Origin: Cinclus cinclus
Lineage: Eukaryota; Chordata; Aves; Passeriformes; Cinclidae
Length of the DNA: 64,000 bases
Reading direction: 5' to 3'
NCBI RefSeq assembly: GCF_963662255.1
Contig: NC_085050.1
Span: 24,422,631-24,486,630 of the forward strand
The notes beneath the pieces were generated by a model that was given only the letters and a program-made list of their open reading frames with translations, ran no database searches and was not told the origin of the DNA. Shown here one piece after another: positions 49,201 through 59,378 of this stretch. Each line of letters starts with the position of its first letter. Position 1 is the first letter of the stretch. The position numbers were made by a program, and so were the translations under genes.

Positions 49201-50106
49201 CATTTTCTAATAGTTGTCAACACAAAACTATTAAATGTGTGTGTCTGTACACAGGCATATAGGTTTCATGTTTCCTTTGTGTTTCCTAAATTGGTTTTCA
49301 GGTTATAGAAGGAAATATAAATGTGCTTCTTTAGAGACTTGATTGTGATTAGACTTCTACTTATGTTTGCAGTTACACATTTTAATAAAGCTTTAAATGC
49401 ATAATAGTTGACAATAGAAAAGACTCAAAGCTATTGGAAAACTGTGATACCTCTTACTTAACTTGGATTTAACTCTCTCAAGTGAACATGTTGGAAAATA
49501 TTCAACAAGTGTTCCTTTCTTACAACTGCAATAGAACTCTTCTGCTAGGCACAGCTGTGGGATGGTGTCTGTTCAACACTGTACAAGGGTTCAGTTCATT
49601 TTTCTAGATGTAAGCACCTAATACTAGTCAAGATGTCTCAGTGTATCTGAGCTGGCTGGCACCCTGCTGCTGTTCCAAGGGGATTTGGATCTAATGTGTT
49701 GCCTAGTGTCAGCCAGACTTACAGGAATGTATGTATTCAGGTGACAGAGTTCAATACTCCGTTGTGCAAATTAATGTGCTTATTTGCTTCCTTGTTCTTT
49801 TTAACTAGTGGCCTTTAGGCCAAACTGTTTGAAGTATAAAATAATCTTTTTGTCAAAATATAACCAGTCTTTCTGACCATTTTTAAACCCTTGAGTTTTG
49901 TGTTGCTGAAATGTACTGTAGCTTCAGTTGTAGTTTAGGCTTAGTAAATGTTTATTTTTTTTTCACAGTATGGTGGAGACATTACAAGAAGAATGAAGCT
50001 TTTAAAGAGGCAAGCAGAAGGCAAGAGGTTGATGAGAAAAATTGGCAATGTTGAGGTTCCAAGAGATGCCTTTATACGTGTTCTGAAGAGAGAGAGTGAC
50101 AAATAG
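31110..50106 (+). CDS. GUF1: GUF1, mitochondrial translation factor EF4/LepA-type GTPase
   Basis: Seventeen coding exons join in frame into 659 codons (human protein about 669). The N-terminus is Arg/Ala-rich with few acidic residues, fitting a mitochondrial presequence. GTPase motifs are AHVDHGKST (65-73, G1), RGIT (104-107, G2), DTPGH (130-134, G3), NKID (184-187, G4) and SAK (215-217, G5). The EF4-type domains follow, with [20 protein letters not shown] near 392-411 and the lysine-rich LepA C-terminal domain ending LKRESDK. The LepA family remodels translating ribosomes; GUF1 does so in the mitochondrial matrix. Exons: 31110-31244, 32855-32966, 33833-33981, 34177-34257, 34587-34664, 35335-35418, 36015-36079, 37883-38086, 39583-39722, 40854-40977, 41348-41480, 42858-43001, 43778-43911, 45761-45862, 47883-48002, 48892-48928 and 49969-50106. 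All introns are GT-AG. The start is the first ATG after the CpG island and has a strong context (GCCAGCGCCATGG). Confidence 0.97.
31245..31320 (+). repeat. GAGTGAGG-type minisatellite at the start of GUF1 intron 1
   Basis: Repeats of GTGAGT and GAGTGAGG begin at the exon 1 donor itself, so several GTGAGT donor-like sites follow within 75 bases. Confidence 0.93.
31816..31823 (+). promoter_or_regulatory. TATA box of the intron 1 LTR
   Basis: TATAAATA, with a CCAAT motif about 75 bases upstream and a polyadenylation signal about 70 bases downstream. Confidence 0.55.
31890..31895 (+). terminator. Polyadenylation signal of the intron 1 LTR
   Basis: AATAAA, with a second copy a few bases on, followed by a GT-rich segment. 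It lies in the sense direction of GUF1. Confidence 0.55.
32855..32966 (+). CDS. GUF1: GUF1 coding exon 2 (residues 46-83)
   Basis: Carries [20 protein letters not shown], the G1 P-loop. Acceptor TGTTTTTCAG, donor GTAAGC. It contains the first internal methionine (M50), just before the GTPase domain. Confidence 0.97.
33833..33981 (+). CDS. GUF1: GUF1 coding exon 3 (residues 83-132)
   Basis: Carries [18 protein letters not shown] (switch I, G2) and ends in LIDTP of G3. Acceptor CTTATTTTTAG, donor GTAAGT. Confidence 0.97.
34177..34257 (+). CDS. GUF1: GUF1 coding exon 4 (residues 133-159)
   Basis: Reads [19 protein letters not shown] then LVVDANE. The G3 motif DTPGH is split between exons 3 and 4. 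The donor is GTGTAG, weaker than the others. Confidence 0.95.
34587..34664 (+). CDS. GUF1: GUF1 coding exon 5 (residues 160-185)
   Basis: Reads [19 protein letters not shown] and ends PVINK, the first half of G4. Donor GTAATA. Confidence 0.96.
35335..35418 (+). CDS. GUF1: GUF1 coding exon 6 (residues 186-213)
   Basis: Begins [19 protein letters not shown], completing G4 (NK|ID). Donor GTAAGA. Confidence 0.96.
35644..35950. repeat. Diverged tandem duplication of about 162 bp in GUF1 intron 6
   Basis: The block from TCTATAATGACAATAAT at 35644 recurs from TCTATCATAACAGTAAT at 35805. The two share CCATTCACAA, CATAATTTACAGTC, CTAGAGTGTCCTTTTGAGT, TATGGGTAGTAC and GGCCACCAAAACT. Small indels and substitutions separate them. 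Confidence 0.92.
36015..36079 (+). CDS. GUF1: GUF1 coding exon 7 (residues 214-235)
   Basis: Reads [20 protein letters not shown], containing G5 (SAK). Donor GTAAGT, phase 2. Confidence 0.96.
36245..37796 (+). mobile_element. 5'-truncated CR1 LINE in GUF1 intron 7
   Basis: About 1.55 kb in the sense of GUF1. It includes a degraded reverse-transcriptase region (CATGCTTGACAAACCTG, CCAGGGATCAGTATCGGG, and FASDTKL at about 37062 for the FADDTKL palm motif). It runs through the 3' part (GACTGGGGAGCCTGCCC, CCTTTCCAACCTGG) to the tail TATGATTCTATGA. The frame is broken by stops and indels, so it is inactive. Confidence 0.92.
37883..38086 (+). CDS. GUF1: GUF1 coding exon 8 (residues 235-303)
   Basis: Reads [20 protein letters not shown], the start of the second (beta-barrel) domain. 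Acceptor TTTTGGTGACAG, donor GTAAGT. Confidence 0.96.
38662..39158 (-). mobile_element. Solo LTR of an avian endogenous retrovirus, antisense in GUF1 intron 8
   Basis: On the minus strand it begins TGTACTGGTTTTGGCTGG at 39158. It passes CCAAAATGGCC, CATTCCATACC and a CTTTATCTTAATC segment, and ends AAACCACCAGA at 38662. I recognise this order from a family of LTRs common in bird genomes. The 5-bp CTGTG on both sides (38657-38661 and 39159-39163) is the likely target duplication. No internal genes remain. Confidence 0.85.
39583..39722 (+). CDS. GUF1: GUF1 coding exon 9 (residues 303-350)
   Basis: Reads [20 protein letters not shown] then GDTLF, the conserved end of domain II. Donor GTGAGG. 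Confidence 0.96.
40854..40977 (+). CDS. GUF1: GUF1 coding exon 10 (residues 350-391)
   Basis: Reads [20 protein letters not shown] and ends LALGAGW. Donor GTGAGG. Confidence 0.96.
41348..41480 (+). CDS. GUF1: GUF1 coding exon 11 (residues 391-435)
   Basis: Reads [20 protein letters not shown] then TAPTVPYK, the most conserved part of the third domain in the LepA family. Confidence 0.97.
42858..43001 (+). CDS. GUF1: GUF1 coding exon 12 (residues 436-483)
   Basis: Reads [17 protein letters not shown] and then [19 protein letters not shown], the start of the EF-G-V-like domain. Donor GTTGGT. Confidence 0.96.
43778..43911 (+). CDS. GUF1: GUF1 coding exon 13 (residues 484-528)
   Basis: Reads [17 protein letters not shown] then [19 protein letters not shown]. 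Donor GTAACT, phase 2. Confidence 0.96.
45761..45862 (+). CDS. GUF1: GUF1 coding exon 14 (residues 528-562)
   Basis: Reads [20 protein letters not shown] and then [14 protein letters not shown], entering the LepA-specific C-terminal domain. Donor GTAGGT. Confidence 0.96.
45930..45995 (+). mobile_element. CR1 3'-end fragment in GUF1 intron 14
   Basis: ACTTAATGATCTTAGGGTC, TTTTCTGACC and then ATTATATGATTCTGAATGA follow the last 60 bases of CR1, including the tail-repeat region. Confidence 0.8.
47883..48002 (+). CDS. GUF1: GUF1 coding exon 15 (residues 562-602)
   Basis: Reads [20 protein letters not shown] then [15 protein letters not shown], the hallmark of the LepA C-terminal domain. Donor GTAAGT. 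Confidence 0.97.
48892..48928 (+). CDS. GUF1: GUF1 coding exon 16 (residues 602-614)
   Basis: A 37-base micro-exon coding [12 protein letters not shown]. Acceptor ATTTTGCAG, donor GTAGGT. Confidence 0.95.
49969..50106 (+). CDS. GUF1: GUF1 coding exon 17 (residues 615-659, stop)
   Basis: Reads [19 protein letters not shown], ends LKRESDK and stops at TAG 50104-50106. This is the basic tail of the LepA C-terminal domain. Confidence 0.97.
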   Translation, partial: YGGDITRRMKLLKRQAEGKRLMRKIGNVEVPRDAFIRVLKRESDK

Positions 50107-50169
50107 AGATCAGTGACATCTGATCATTCTGATCATGTCATCTTTTTACAGACAGTAGCCAAGTAAGCT

Positions 50170-50175
50170 AATAAA
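50170..50175 (+). terminator. GUF1 polyadenylation signal (proximal candidate)
   Basis: AATAAA lies 64 bases after the GUF1 stop. Further candidates are ATTAAA at 50292-50297 and AATAAA at 50449-50454. Which is used cannot be told from sequence. Confidence 0.6.
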
Positions 50176-50448
50176 TGGTTTATCACTGTGACAGGGAGCA
50201 TACTTGACTTGAAATTGTATGAATTTAGTATGTGTGGGAAGATGCACTGAAAGGACTTAAAAATGTACATATATTTGTAGATTATTATGTAATTAAAGTT
50301 ACTTGACTGCATCTAAAAGCTCACATTGTATTGTTTTTCAATTTATTTCACTGTTTTCATACTTTTAGCACTTAAAATTAACACAGTTTTAGGGGTTTTT
50401 TTGCATTGCAAGTCTCTATGAGAGGAACTATATGACAAAGGTTATAAA

Positions 50449-50454
50449 AATAAA
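50449..50454 (+). terminator. GUF1 polyadenylation signal (distal candidate)
   Basis: AATAAA is followed by a T- and GT-rich stretch (TATATGGTTTGGTTTTTTT), a good downstream element. Confidence 0.55.
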
Positions 50455-50459
50455 GGTAT

Positions 50460-53400
50460 GTATATATGGTTTGGTTTTTTTTCCTTTTAAAATTTGAACT
50501 GTTGGCACAAAAGTATCAATCTGTTTCCTGTTTTACTTTCTCTAAAGTTGGCTGTTGTCAGGAAATTGTGATGCTGGGAAATCACATCAGATGAAAAAAA
50601 TCAAAACTTTTTTAACTTACCACACTGTTTATTTTAAACCAGTTGAAGTATGTAAGTTCACCATTAGTTGAGCATAGCTATGCCCTCTCCAGGGAAATAG
50701 TTAAGTTTTAATACATTAAAACACAGGATCTGTTACTGTTCCACTAGCAAGACAAAATCAGGCCTTAAAAATTTATTTAACATGGAGGTTTGGTTACAGC
50801 ACATCTTGGTGTAGCTGGTGAAGTTTTATTTTTATTGTTTGTCAGTGCATCCTCAGTTAAATGCTGCTGTGTAGTGTGCATAAGATGTTACTTTTGGAAA
50901 TGTACGCAAAGCAGTTATAAACATAAGTTATTTACCCTACTGTATGCTGTATTTACCAGTGCTTGCTCATCTCCAAAAGCTTTTAAGCTGCATTTACTTT
51001 TTTATCTTCAGACTAGTTTCACTCTTCACAGATCTTAATTTCTTTTTATTAAACGAATTTTAGAGAACAAATTGCTAGTTATACCTACTAAACTACTCAA
51101 TCACCAGGAGAGTCTGCCCTTAATTTTAGACTTGTACCTACACTTCAATCATAAGCTAGTTTTGTTTCAGCCTGCATACAGGGAGGAATTGGGAAAATCT
51201 TTGGAGGGGTGGAATTGAACAAGATATGTTCATAACATATTCCCTTTCAACCTGTATTAATTTCAGAGCACAGAAAAAGGGGAGGGGGAATTCTGATACT
51301 TTAAGGGTTTGTTGTGGCTTTTTTCAATTTGGTTGTGGGGGGTTTTTTTGTTTTGTTTTTTTTTTTTATTCTTGTTGTTGTTTTAATTTGAAGCTGTTTT
51401 AGATGCACTGAAAACAAAGATCTGGATGTGAATAAAGTATCTGTACATGAAATAAAGGTACCTAAGCTGCTGCTACTGACCCTGAAGGAAGGATGCTGTG
51501 GATAAAGGCTCTCCAACATATTTATTATTCCTCCCCTCTAAAAGCTACCATTTAAGGAACTACACATGCAGGGACACATGCTAGGAGCAAAGGAGCTAAA
51601 ATAAGTTTCTCCCCACTCTTTGAACTAGACCTATAAGAAAGCACTGGTTCTGTCCTGAGGAATAAGGCAGAAGCTAAAGGCAAACTAGAGATAATCCAAA
51701 CAGTAAATCATATCCTTGCTGAATGACACATCAAGTGTATGTTACCTAATTAAATGAGTTACATAGACGCATAAAGCTGCCTGGAGAATCTGTTTTAATC
51801 TTACTATAGTCACCTGAGGCAGAAAAAAATATAAATTGTAGTCTTAATTCTGAGAGGACTTGTACATATATCAGTTTTGAGAGCAAGAACTTTAAATGAA
51901 CTGGTTAGTACTTCTGTGGTACATGAAGCAATAGTTTTTGACACAAAAGTACCTGATTCTATGTAGTTAGCTTTTTTCTTTTCCCCCTTTCCTTTGAAAA
52001 TGCCTTAAAATGAGAAAAAGAATAAAATAGTAACCTTTATGTGCTAGGCTTAAGTTAGAATTTACTCTTAAGATTTCTGAACTTGAAAATACTTGCTTTG
52101 CCGTTACTTCAGAGTAACAGGTGAAATTTTATGCAGCTTAAAGTGTTGACTTGCTACATTCTATAGCAATCATAATTTAAAAAAATAGTATAACAAGAGA
52201 AACAAACTGGAGAAAAACAACAAAGAGAGGCATTCAAGTTCTTTAAAGAGACAGAAATGGTCCCAGACCCACTCAAGGACAGACAGGCTCTGTTGTACCA
52301 GTATTTAAAGTGGCCTGTGTTTCACAGAAATTCAAGTAGTTAAAAAGGGAGAAAAGACACTAATTTATGTGATCTCACATGTACTTGAGAAAACAAAGGG
52401 CCTTATTGGGTAGGGTTGCCAAACAAGGTACATGACTGAAAAATGTCATGGAATAAAGAACAAGAATATTGTTTTAATAGAATTCTCCATTTTGCCACAT
52501 GAAGAATGATGATCATCAAGTTAAAAACACAATTCAATTCCTTGGATACTAACCTAAAGTCATTACTACTTTTAGTTTCATGCTTTTTGTAATATAATTG
52601 TTTATAAACTTAGCTGTAATGGCTAATGGCAAACCTAACACTGCATTTTGAATCATACATTACCTGTAACAGCATTCTCCTGAAAGGCAGTGTTTTCAAC
52701 TTCTTTCCCCACAATGTTGCATTATGCTTCAAAAATACAGGTGCATAAACTGAGCCTCAAAGCTGAATGCCTGTTTTAAATGTGTGAATGTTCATTGTAC
52801 TGTTGAGAATCAAAACACCAGGCCTGGCTTATACATTGCTATAGACAGATTCTTCCATGCTTTTATAATTTCACAGAATCAGAGAACAGTCCACATTAGA
52901 AAGGACCCTGTAAAATCATTTACGAGAAAGGTGAGCCTAGATGAGTCTCTGCCCAATCCCTGGGGGAATAATGTGATCTTATAATAAAGACTACATGCCT
53001 GTCATTTAGGTGAAAAGTAAAATTGTTGAAGTTACACTTCGTTGCACTTTCTGCAGTGAGTATTTTATACAAGCGCCTTCCCAGAAAAAGTCTTCATCAG
53101 TAAATTCTTATCTTTCTCCTTTGGTGCCTAATCACTCCCTGAAATTCTGAAGCATTTACTCATGACAACTTATATTAGAAATGAAACAATTTTGAAATTA
53201 AGAGATTTATATTTAAGTTTTTACTTATATTTAAAGTAGGAAATAACATTCCTTGTAACAGCTCAATGTTCATAATGTTATAATGAAAAAGTGATTAACA
53301 GTTGGCTTTAAATGACCAGTTGCAGACATTATAGTCCTGTACATTAACCTCTTTTCAGGCATTTAACTATAACATCAGTTACATAATTGAGCAGGTACCT

Positions 53401-54165
53401 CCAGGAAGAAACGCTGAGATTTTTTCCATATGTATAAAGCTTGATTACCAAAAATACAAAAATCCTAAAGGAATTTGAAGTACATGAGAGGAAAAAGTGC
53501 TATTGTATACGTTTAATATTTTTATCCATGGAGCAAGTGGTAACTTCGAAGAATTTGGTGCATTTTTAGGCACTGTTTTTGTATCTTCATTTGCCCGAAA
53601 TATACAGCAGGACTTGAGATGCCCAAAAACTGTTTAAGACAAATTTAAGGCAACCAAGTGCAAAAGCTCAGTGTACATTTGATATATGTAAACAGAACAT
53701 TTCATAGTAGAAATTGTATAACTATTACAAGTCCGTAATATTAACAAACGCCAAAACCATTCTGCCTAGAGACACAAATGCAAAATGTAGTTACACTAAC
53801 CAAGCCAAAAATTAAGAGTTCTGGGAAATGAAGTGTCATAATCTCTAACATGAGGCAGATGCAATACATTGCTGTGCTAGAGTTAGTGCTCTGCTTTTCC
53901 CCTCTCTCCATAACATGCAGTGTCTCCCAAGTGTCTTCTGTTCATTGAGTGATGTAACAGCCAACAGCAGAGCTCCAAATGTTAAAACAAAATGCATAAC
54001 ACACCAAACAGATGGAATGTGAGTGTAAAGATATTGGACCTTTTTAAAAATACAGTACCTAGGATGTCCCATTTTAAACAGTTTTCAGCTTATTGCATAG
54101 CAGTGAATTCATCTGCTACCTAAAACTTGCTGCTGACCCACATGGAGTTCCTCTTCAGTCTTCTT
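50460..54165 (-). other. Convergent 3' region; probable GNPDA2 3' untranslated region
   Basis: 3.7 kb between the GUF1 3' end and the GNPDA2 stop. Minus-strand AATAAA candidates occur at about 51045-51050 and 51517-51522, so the GNPDA2 3' untranslated region may be long. A weak CR1 remnant lies at 52868-52975. No coding exon was seen. Confidence 0.5.
52868..52975 (-). mobile_element. Weak CR1 3'-end remnant
   Basis: TTTCACAGAATCAGAGAACAG followed by AGAAAGGACCCTG and AGGTGAGCCTAGATGAGT resembles an old, reverse-oriented CR1 end. The similarity is partial. Confidence 0.45.
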
Positions 54166-54224
54166 TCAGTTTTCTTTCATACTGTACAGTGGGTCCACAA
54201 GCTTATTGTGCACATGCATTAAAC
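54166..54224 (-). CDS. GNPDA2: GNPDA2 last coding exon (residues 257-275, stop)
   Basis: Reads [19 protein letters not shown] and stops at TGA 54168-54166. Acceptor TTTCCCCTCAAG. It lies 3.1 kb from the previous exon. Confidence 0.95.
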
Positions 54225-57200
54225 CTTGAGGGGAAAGCAACAATGCCAGCTTTACATTAGTTATACTTTGTTAACATGTCCTTCTATCTACATTTTTATT
54301 TGGAATTTGCTTCTAAGTACACATTTTAAATAATTCATTGAAGGGAACAACAATGGCTATTTAAATAGTTCAGAGTCAGAGACAGCAGATATATTCCTGT
54401 ATCACTTGCACACTAACGACATACTCAGTATCAGCTGAGCAGGGACCACACAGTTCTCTGATAACACACCCAAAAAAAGCACATCTGGAATACTTCCAAA
54501 TGAACTGAATACATCTTTTTTTGTGTGTATTAAAAGCTGTGTAACAACAACATAATTCCCTCACACCACAATTTGCCATAAAAATCAGATGCACACTTTG
54601 TGAGACTTTTACAGCTTGAGTTTTTTTGCAATGTTCTAGCATTGTGGCAATACTGTCTTTGAAATAAAAAACATGCACTTATGGTTCTAGGCAGGCAAAA
54701 TCAAATTAAATAATCCAGACTCTCAGTGCAGACTCAATTTCAGCAGTTCAACTGTCTTCTGTTCTAGCTGGGCTTTTTCTTGTCATATACAAGTCCTCAT
54801 AGCTATGATTAAGGGAGGTTATTTTTTATTTTTCCTCTCCAACTACTTTAATTCTGGGAAATGCTGAAGTGCAATTAATAAAAAAAAAAAAAGATGCTTC
54901 CTTCTTAACTTTGCTATAACTTGGTAAAAATGTTCCGTACAGCTAGGTTTGGATCACTGGCAGGTTTTTAACCTCATTTCACCTTGAGGATTAATAACAG
55001 TAATGATCAGTGTTCACAATCGGCAAAGTAAAAGTCCATTTTAGTACTGAACTAAAAGATTTAGCTTCTAAAATTAAAATATGCAACACTACAAGTAATT
55101 TTCTTGGAAACCATGAGATAATTCTCACAGTACTGCATATTTTAACAATAATCTATGACAAAGAATATTCAAATACCTTTGCTACATGATGCAGTTGGTG
55201 GCAACCTTATGTCACTACAGCAACATGAAATTTGTGTTAATTATACATCTAAGGTCATGACTATAGGTGTCCATAAAAAAGGCATCTTATGCAGCATCTA
55301 CTACTAATCACTACGTGATTATTTAATATAAAATACAAATGTTAGATCAAGTAAAATATTTTTGATTTAACAGTGACAAAAACTTAAGTATACATTTGAC
55401 ATAAAAGTCATTTGTCTAGAAAGAGTAACACCTGCAGAGACTATGCAAAGTAGAAACGTTTTTTGAGCTTTAAAACATTTCATTTCCTACCAATATTTTC
55501 CTCTTCTAAAAAGGGGAAAAAGAATTACCAACTTCCTAGATGCATGAAAATGGTTACAAAGTATTGCTTTTGTCATACTTAATGAAGACTATTTAAATCC
55601 TGTTAGTGATACTGTTACAGGAAAAACAATGAGAAACAAAAGATTTTTTTTAAAGGAATACACCAGACTTGGTAGATGCCAAAACAATTATTTCAAAAGG
55701 AAGTCCCACTGTATATTCAAGTATGCTTTGAATAAACAGATTTCTGCACAGTTTTAAGAGGAGCACGCATAAACATGGAAAAAATTATCCTGAACTAACT
55801 TATCTGCAGACAAATGAGTAAATTCAAAATTGATTTTCTGTTTCATTCTTCAAGAAAGTTATATTCCCTTTTACAGTAAGGCCATAAGCACACTTGATAA
55901 TTTTAGCCTATTATAGGTTTTCAGAAAGTTAGAAAAAATGGAATAGGTTAATCTGTTTACCAGCCAGTGTGGTACTTGATTATAAAACAAAAAAAAAAAA
56001 TGCAGTTTCAATTTGCAAGTTGTAAGTGGAGAAAAATCTCCATAAATCACTACCATAAATAGCAGTATTAAGAACTACTGAGCTGCCCTAAGAAGTCTGA
56101 CCTGAAGATTTAGAAATAATTCCAAATTTGACCCACACTGATTTCTCCTTCATTTTATAAGGGGGGGGGGGGGGGGGGAATCTTACTAATTTGAAAGTAG
56201 GTAAAATTAAGTAAGTTTAGAGTAAACCATCTTTTTAAAAGTTCTATTGCTGTGTATTAAAGGGTAATTAAATACGGTGATACAGTAGCACACATTCATA
56301 AATTGTAGCCCTTGATATTTTTTAAAGCAATGTTCAGTGTCACTTATACCTAGTGATTCTACATTAGGTGTGTATTTCCCAAGCAAAGCCTCTGCTTATA
56401 CAAAATACAGGATCATGTTTAAAACTTATCCAAGCAGCCAGAGAAGTTTATAGTTGAAAATAACAGTAAGTACTATCTAGCACAAATACATAGCAGAGAA
56501 TAACATACTGAAAAATCCAAAATTAACAAGCTGGCCACAAGAGGTGTCAGGATAAAAAATCACAGAAATGTCTGAATTGCAATCTAATACATATACGAGC
56601 ACTGGTGATATAATGCTCTAAAAAAAGAATTTAATAAATTACAGTCTTGATCTCTGATACCTCAGCTACTACAGGTACCCTTGCTAATGAGAAAGACAAC
56701 TGGGTCACACAACTGCTGTGCTAATACAGTCAGGAGAAAATCACTTTTCTCAGCTTCTACTGTCTCAGTGAAACAGATTTCAGTCTAGGAAGTCTCAAGT
56801 ACTATCAAATATCCTGACTTACTTTAAGTTTGCCCCAATATAACAACTACAAATATGAAAAACATACACAGTAAAAGGGTGCAATGTTTTCAAAGGTATT
56901 ATAGATTGTTATGCTAATAGCACTTGAAAAATGTCCTCAGGTTGCTTCAAAGTCTGTATCACAGTTTACTGGACATCACATCACAGCACATAGCAAAAAC
57001 AGCGTGGAAATGTATCAGGATTAATAAATGTATTAAGATTTTTTTTTAAGCTAAACTTTCCAGTATACTTAAGACCTGTATTCTGGAACACCAGATTGCT
57101 GCTGTTTGAAGTTAAAGATTACTAAACTATTATTTCAAACTGGAAGCAAAAGGAAATACTCTTCCCAAGTAGATTTTTCTGGAATGTAGGTAGCACAAGT

Positions 57201-59378
57201 TATGCCTCCTGGCAATTCTCCAAACACAAGAAATAAGTTAATATTTTGACTATATAACATTATACATTAGTGACTGCAAAGTGTTGGAAGGCTCAGATTT
57301 AAATCAATATAATTTCAAAGCTGTCAGTTTTGCGTAAACACGTGACCCCTGATTCAGTGCTCACCTTTAAAGTACTTCACAGTTTTAACCCTTAGTTCTA
57401 AAGTAGCATCTTCATCACACACAAAGATAGTGCGAGGGTGTTGCTGGAAAGCAGAAACTGTCCACATATGATTGACTCCTTCTTCAATTGCTTTGTACAG
57501 TGCAAAAGCCTTGTGTGCACCTGTTATAAGAATCATCACCTGCAAAACAAAGGTCTCTTTACTTTCAATCCCAGTATCAATACCAGCTAATCTTGAACAT
57601 ACACATGCAACTAGAACTAAATGAATTCTTACTTCTCTAGCATCCATCACTGTACCCACACCAACTGTTAGCGCCATAGTTGGTACTTTAGATAAGTCTC
57701 CATCAAAGTATTTAGCATTTGCCAAAATGGTGTCCATTGCTAAAGTCTTTAATCTTGTTCTTGAAGACAAACTTGATCCGGGTTCATTGAATGCAATGTG
57801 GCCATCTGGACCAATGCCTTTTCAAAGTTAAAAAAAATAAATCATTCCAGACCTGAGAGTCAACACATATCCTAAAACATTGTAAATAAAGGGCTCATCC
57901 ATTCCTTTTGGTTCCCCATTTTCAATAAAAACTTACTTAAGTCATTAGAAACTTGGACACCAACCATTCTGTTTTGGAATTTATACTGATTCTTTGTTAG
58001 TCACAGAACTTTCTTACACAGTAATTGAAAAATATGGGTTTTAGTCAAGTTATGAAAATAGTGATTAAGGAAATGGTGAGCATGCTTGAATTGTAACTAA
58101 CTATAAAGCATTTCCTCATACCTCCAACAAACAGATCAATCCCCCCTGCTTCTTCAATTTTCTTTTCAAATGCATCACATTCCGCCTGTAAGTCTGGTGC
58201 ATTCCCATCAAGGATATGAGCATTATTCGGATCTATGTCAATATGCTTAAAGAAGTTATTCCACATATAGGAGTGATAGCTCTCTGGATGATTTCTGGGA
58301 AGCCCTGAAATCATTTAGAGTGAAATTACCATATGAAAAGATTTAACCAAACAGCCTTAATTCTAGTCTATATGTAACTGATGCAAGGCATGCAAGGCAA
58401 ACCAGAGTCAAATAAAGCAAGATTTGAAACTACATCGAAAAGTTTCCTGTTGGCACATACAAGGTAGCTGATTTACATTCCCCCCACATACATCTTATCC
58501 CAGAGTGTAAAGTCTTCAACAGAAATGCAGTCCCAATATTACATGACAATATAATTTCTACAGAAGCACTGTGAAACACTGAATTTAGCCCAGTGTTTAT
58601 TTTTGCATTTTTGTAGATAAAGGAATAGAGAAAAATGCTTAGACACCAGTCTAATATAGGAGTACAAACATACTAGACTAACCTAGTACTTTGACAAAAT
58701 ATTTAATAGGTTTTACAAGGAGGAAAAAAATACCATATGTTCTCAAATAACACCACATCTTACCTACATATTCATCCATGTTGAATGTCTTTACATATTT
58801 GAAAGAGAGATCTCCATTTTTGTGATATTCTATCAGCTTTTTGTAGCATCCCAAAGGTGTACTCCCTGTTAAATAAAGTTTTTCTACTGTTCTCTGTATC
58901 TGCACAACATTTTCAGTGTATTTAAATGTCTTCACAATCCAATTTTGCTACAATGCTTTTCAACATACAAGCAATCTGCTGTCCCCCATTTAGTATTTAT
59001 CGGTTTCTCAAACTGTCACAACTTTTCACATTATATTTAAATATTTAATATATTAATATATTAAAGATTTTTATTTAAATATTAATGTTTACTTAAAATA
59101 AACATTTTATTTTAGTAATAAAATCCGTATTTTTGAAAAAGTTAGAATATTATAAAAAATAGTACTTATGTTCTTTTAAATACTGTATCTGCTAGCAGTG
59201 ATACAAACATTGTTCTAGGCTTAGTTATTTACAAAGACTTTGAATAAAACTTGCCTGTTGGTAGACCAAGCGTGAAATATCTTCCTTGACTTGGCTTGAA
59301 CTGGATAATACGATTACAGATGTATTTGGCTGCCCATTCACTAGCCTGATCATAATCTTCAAGAATTACTAGCCTCAT
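54166..59378 (-). CDS. GNPDA2: GNPDA2, glucosamine-6-phosphate deaminase 2
   Basis: Six coding exons on the minus strand (59378-59255, 58865-58764, 58304-58122, 57817-57633, 57539-57365, 54224-54166) give 275 codons; the human protein has 276. The enzyme converts glucosamine-6-phosphate and water to fructose-6-phosphate and ammonia in the cytosol, linking hexosamine metabolism to glycolysis. By alignment to the NagB family, the key residues are present: D72 (in FNMDEYVG), D141 and H143 (in [14 protein letters not shown]) and E148. The sugar-phosphate loop PTGSTPLG spans 40-47. Introns are GT-AG except the one after residue 42, which has a GC donor. The ATG follows a good acceptor at 59419, so exon 1 is untranslated. 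GNPDA1 is the paralogue; position next to GUF1 and the tail [17 protein letters not shown] fit GNPDA2. Confidence 0.97.
54225..57364 (-). other. GNPDA2 last intron
   Basis: 3.1-kb AT-rich intron with short A- and T-runs and the G18 tract at 56161-56178. No exon or clear transposon was seen. Confidence 0.6.
56161..56178 (+). repeat. G18 homopolymer in the GNPDA2 last intron
   Basis: Eighteen consecutive G on the plus strand (C18 in the GNPDA2 transcript). Confidence 0.95.
57365..57539 (-). CDS. GNPDA2: GNPDA2 fifth coding exon (residues 199-257)
   Basis: Starts [20 protein letters not shown] and ends [11 protein letters not shown]. Acceptor TTTGTTTTGCAG, donor GTGAGC. Confidence 0.97.
57633..57817 (-). 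CDS. GNPDA2: GNPDA2 fourth coding exon (residues 137-198)
   Basis: Starts [20 protein letters not shown] with D141, H143 and E148, and ends GTVMDARE. The next intron is only 93 bases. Confidence 0.97.
58122..58304 (-). CDS. GNPDA2: GNPDA2 third coding exon (residues 76-137)
   Basis: Reads [19 protein letters not shown] and ends GGIDLFVG. Donor GTATGA. Confidence 0.97.
58764..58865 (-). CDS. GNPDA2: GNPDA2 second coding exon (residues 42-76)
   Basis: Reads [20 protein letters not shown] and then [10 protein letters not shown], including catalytic D72. Acceptor TTTATTTAACAG, donor GTAAGA. Confidence 0.97.
59255..59378 (-). CDS. GNPDA2: GNPDA2 first coding exon (residues 1-42)
   Basis: Begins [20 protein letters not shown] and ends TLGLPT plus one base. 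The exon itself starts at 59418 after acceptor ACATTTTCTCCAG, leaving 40 untranslated bases. The donor is CAG|GCAAGT. Confidence 0.95.
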
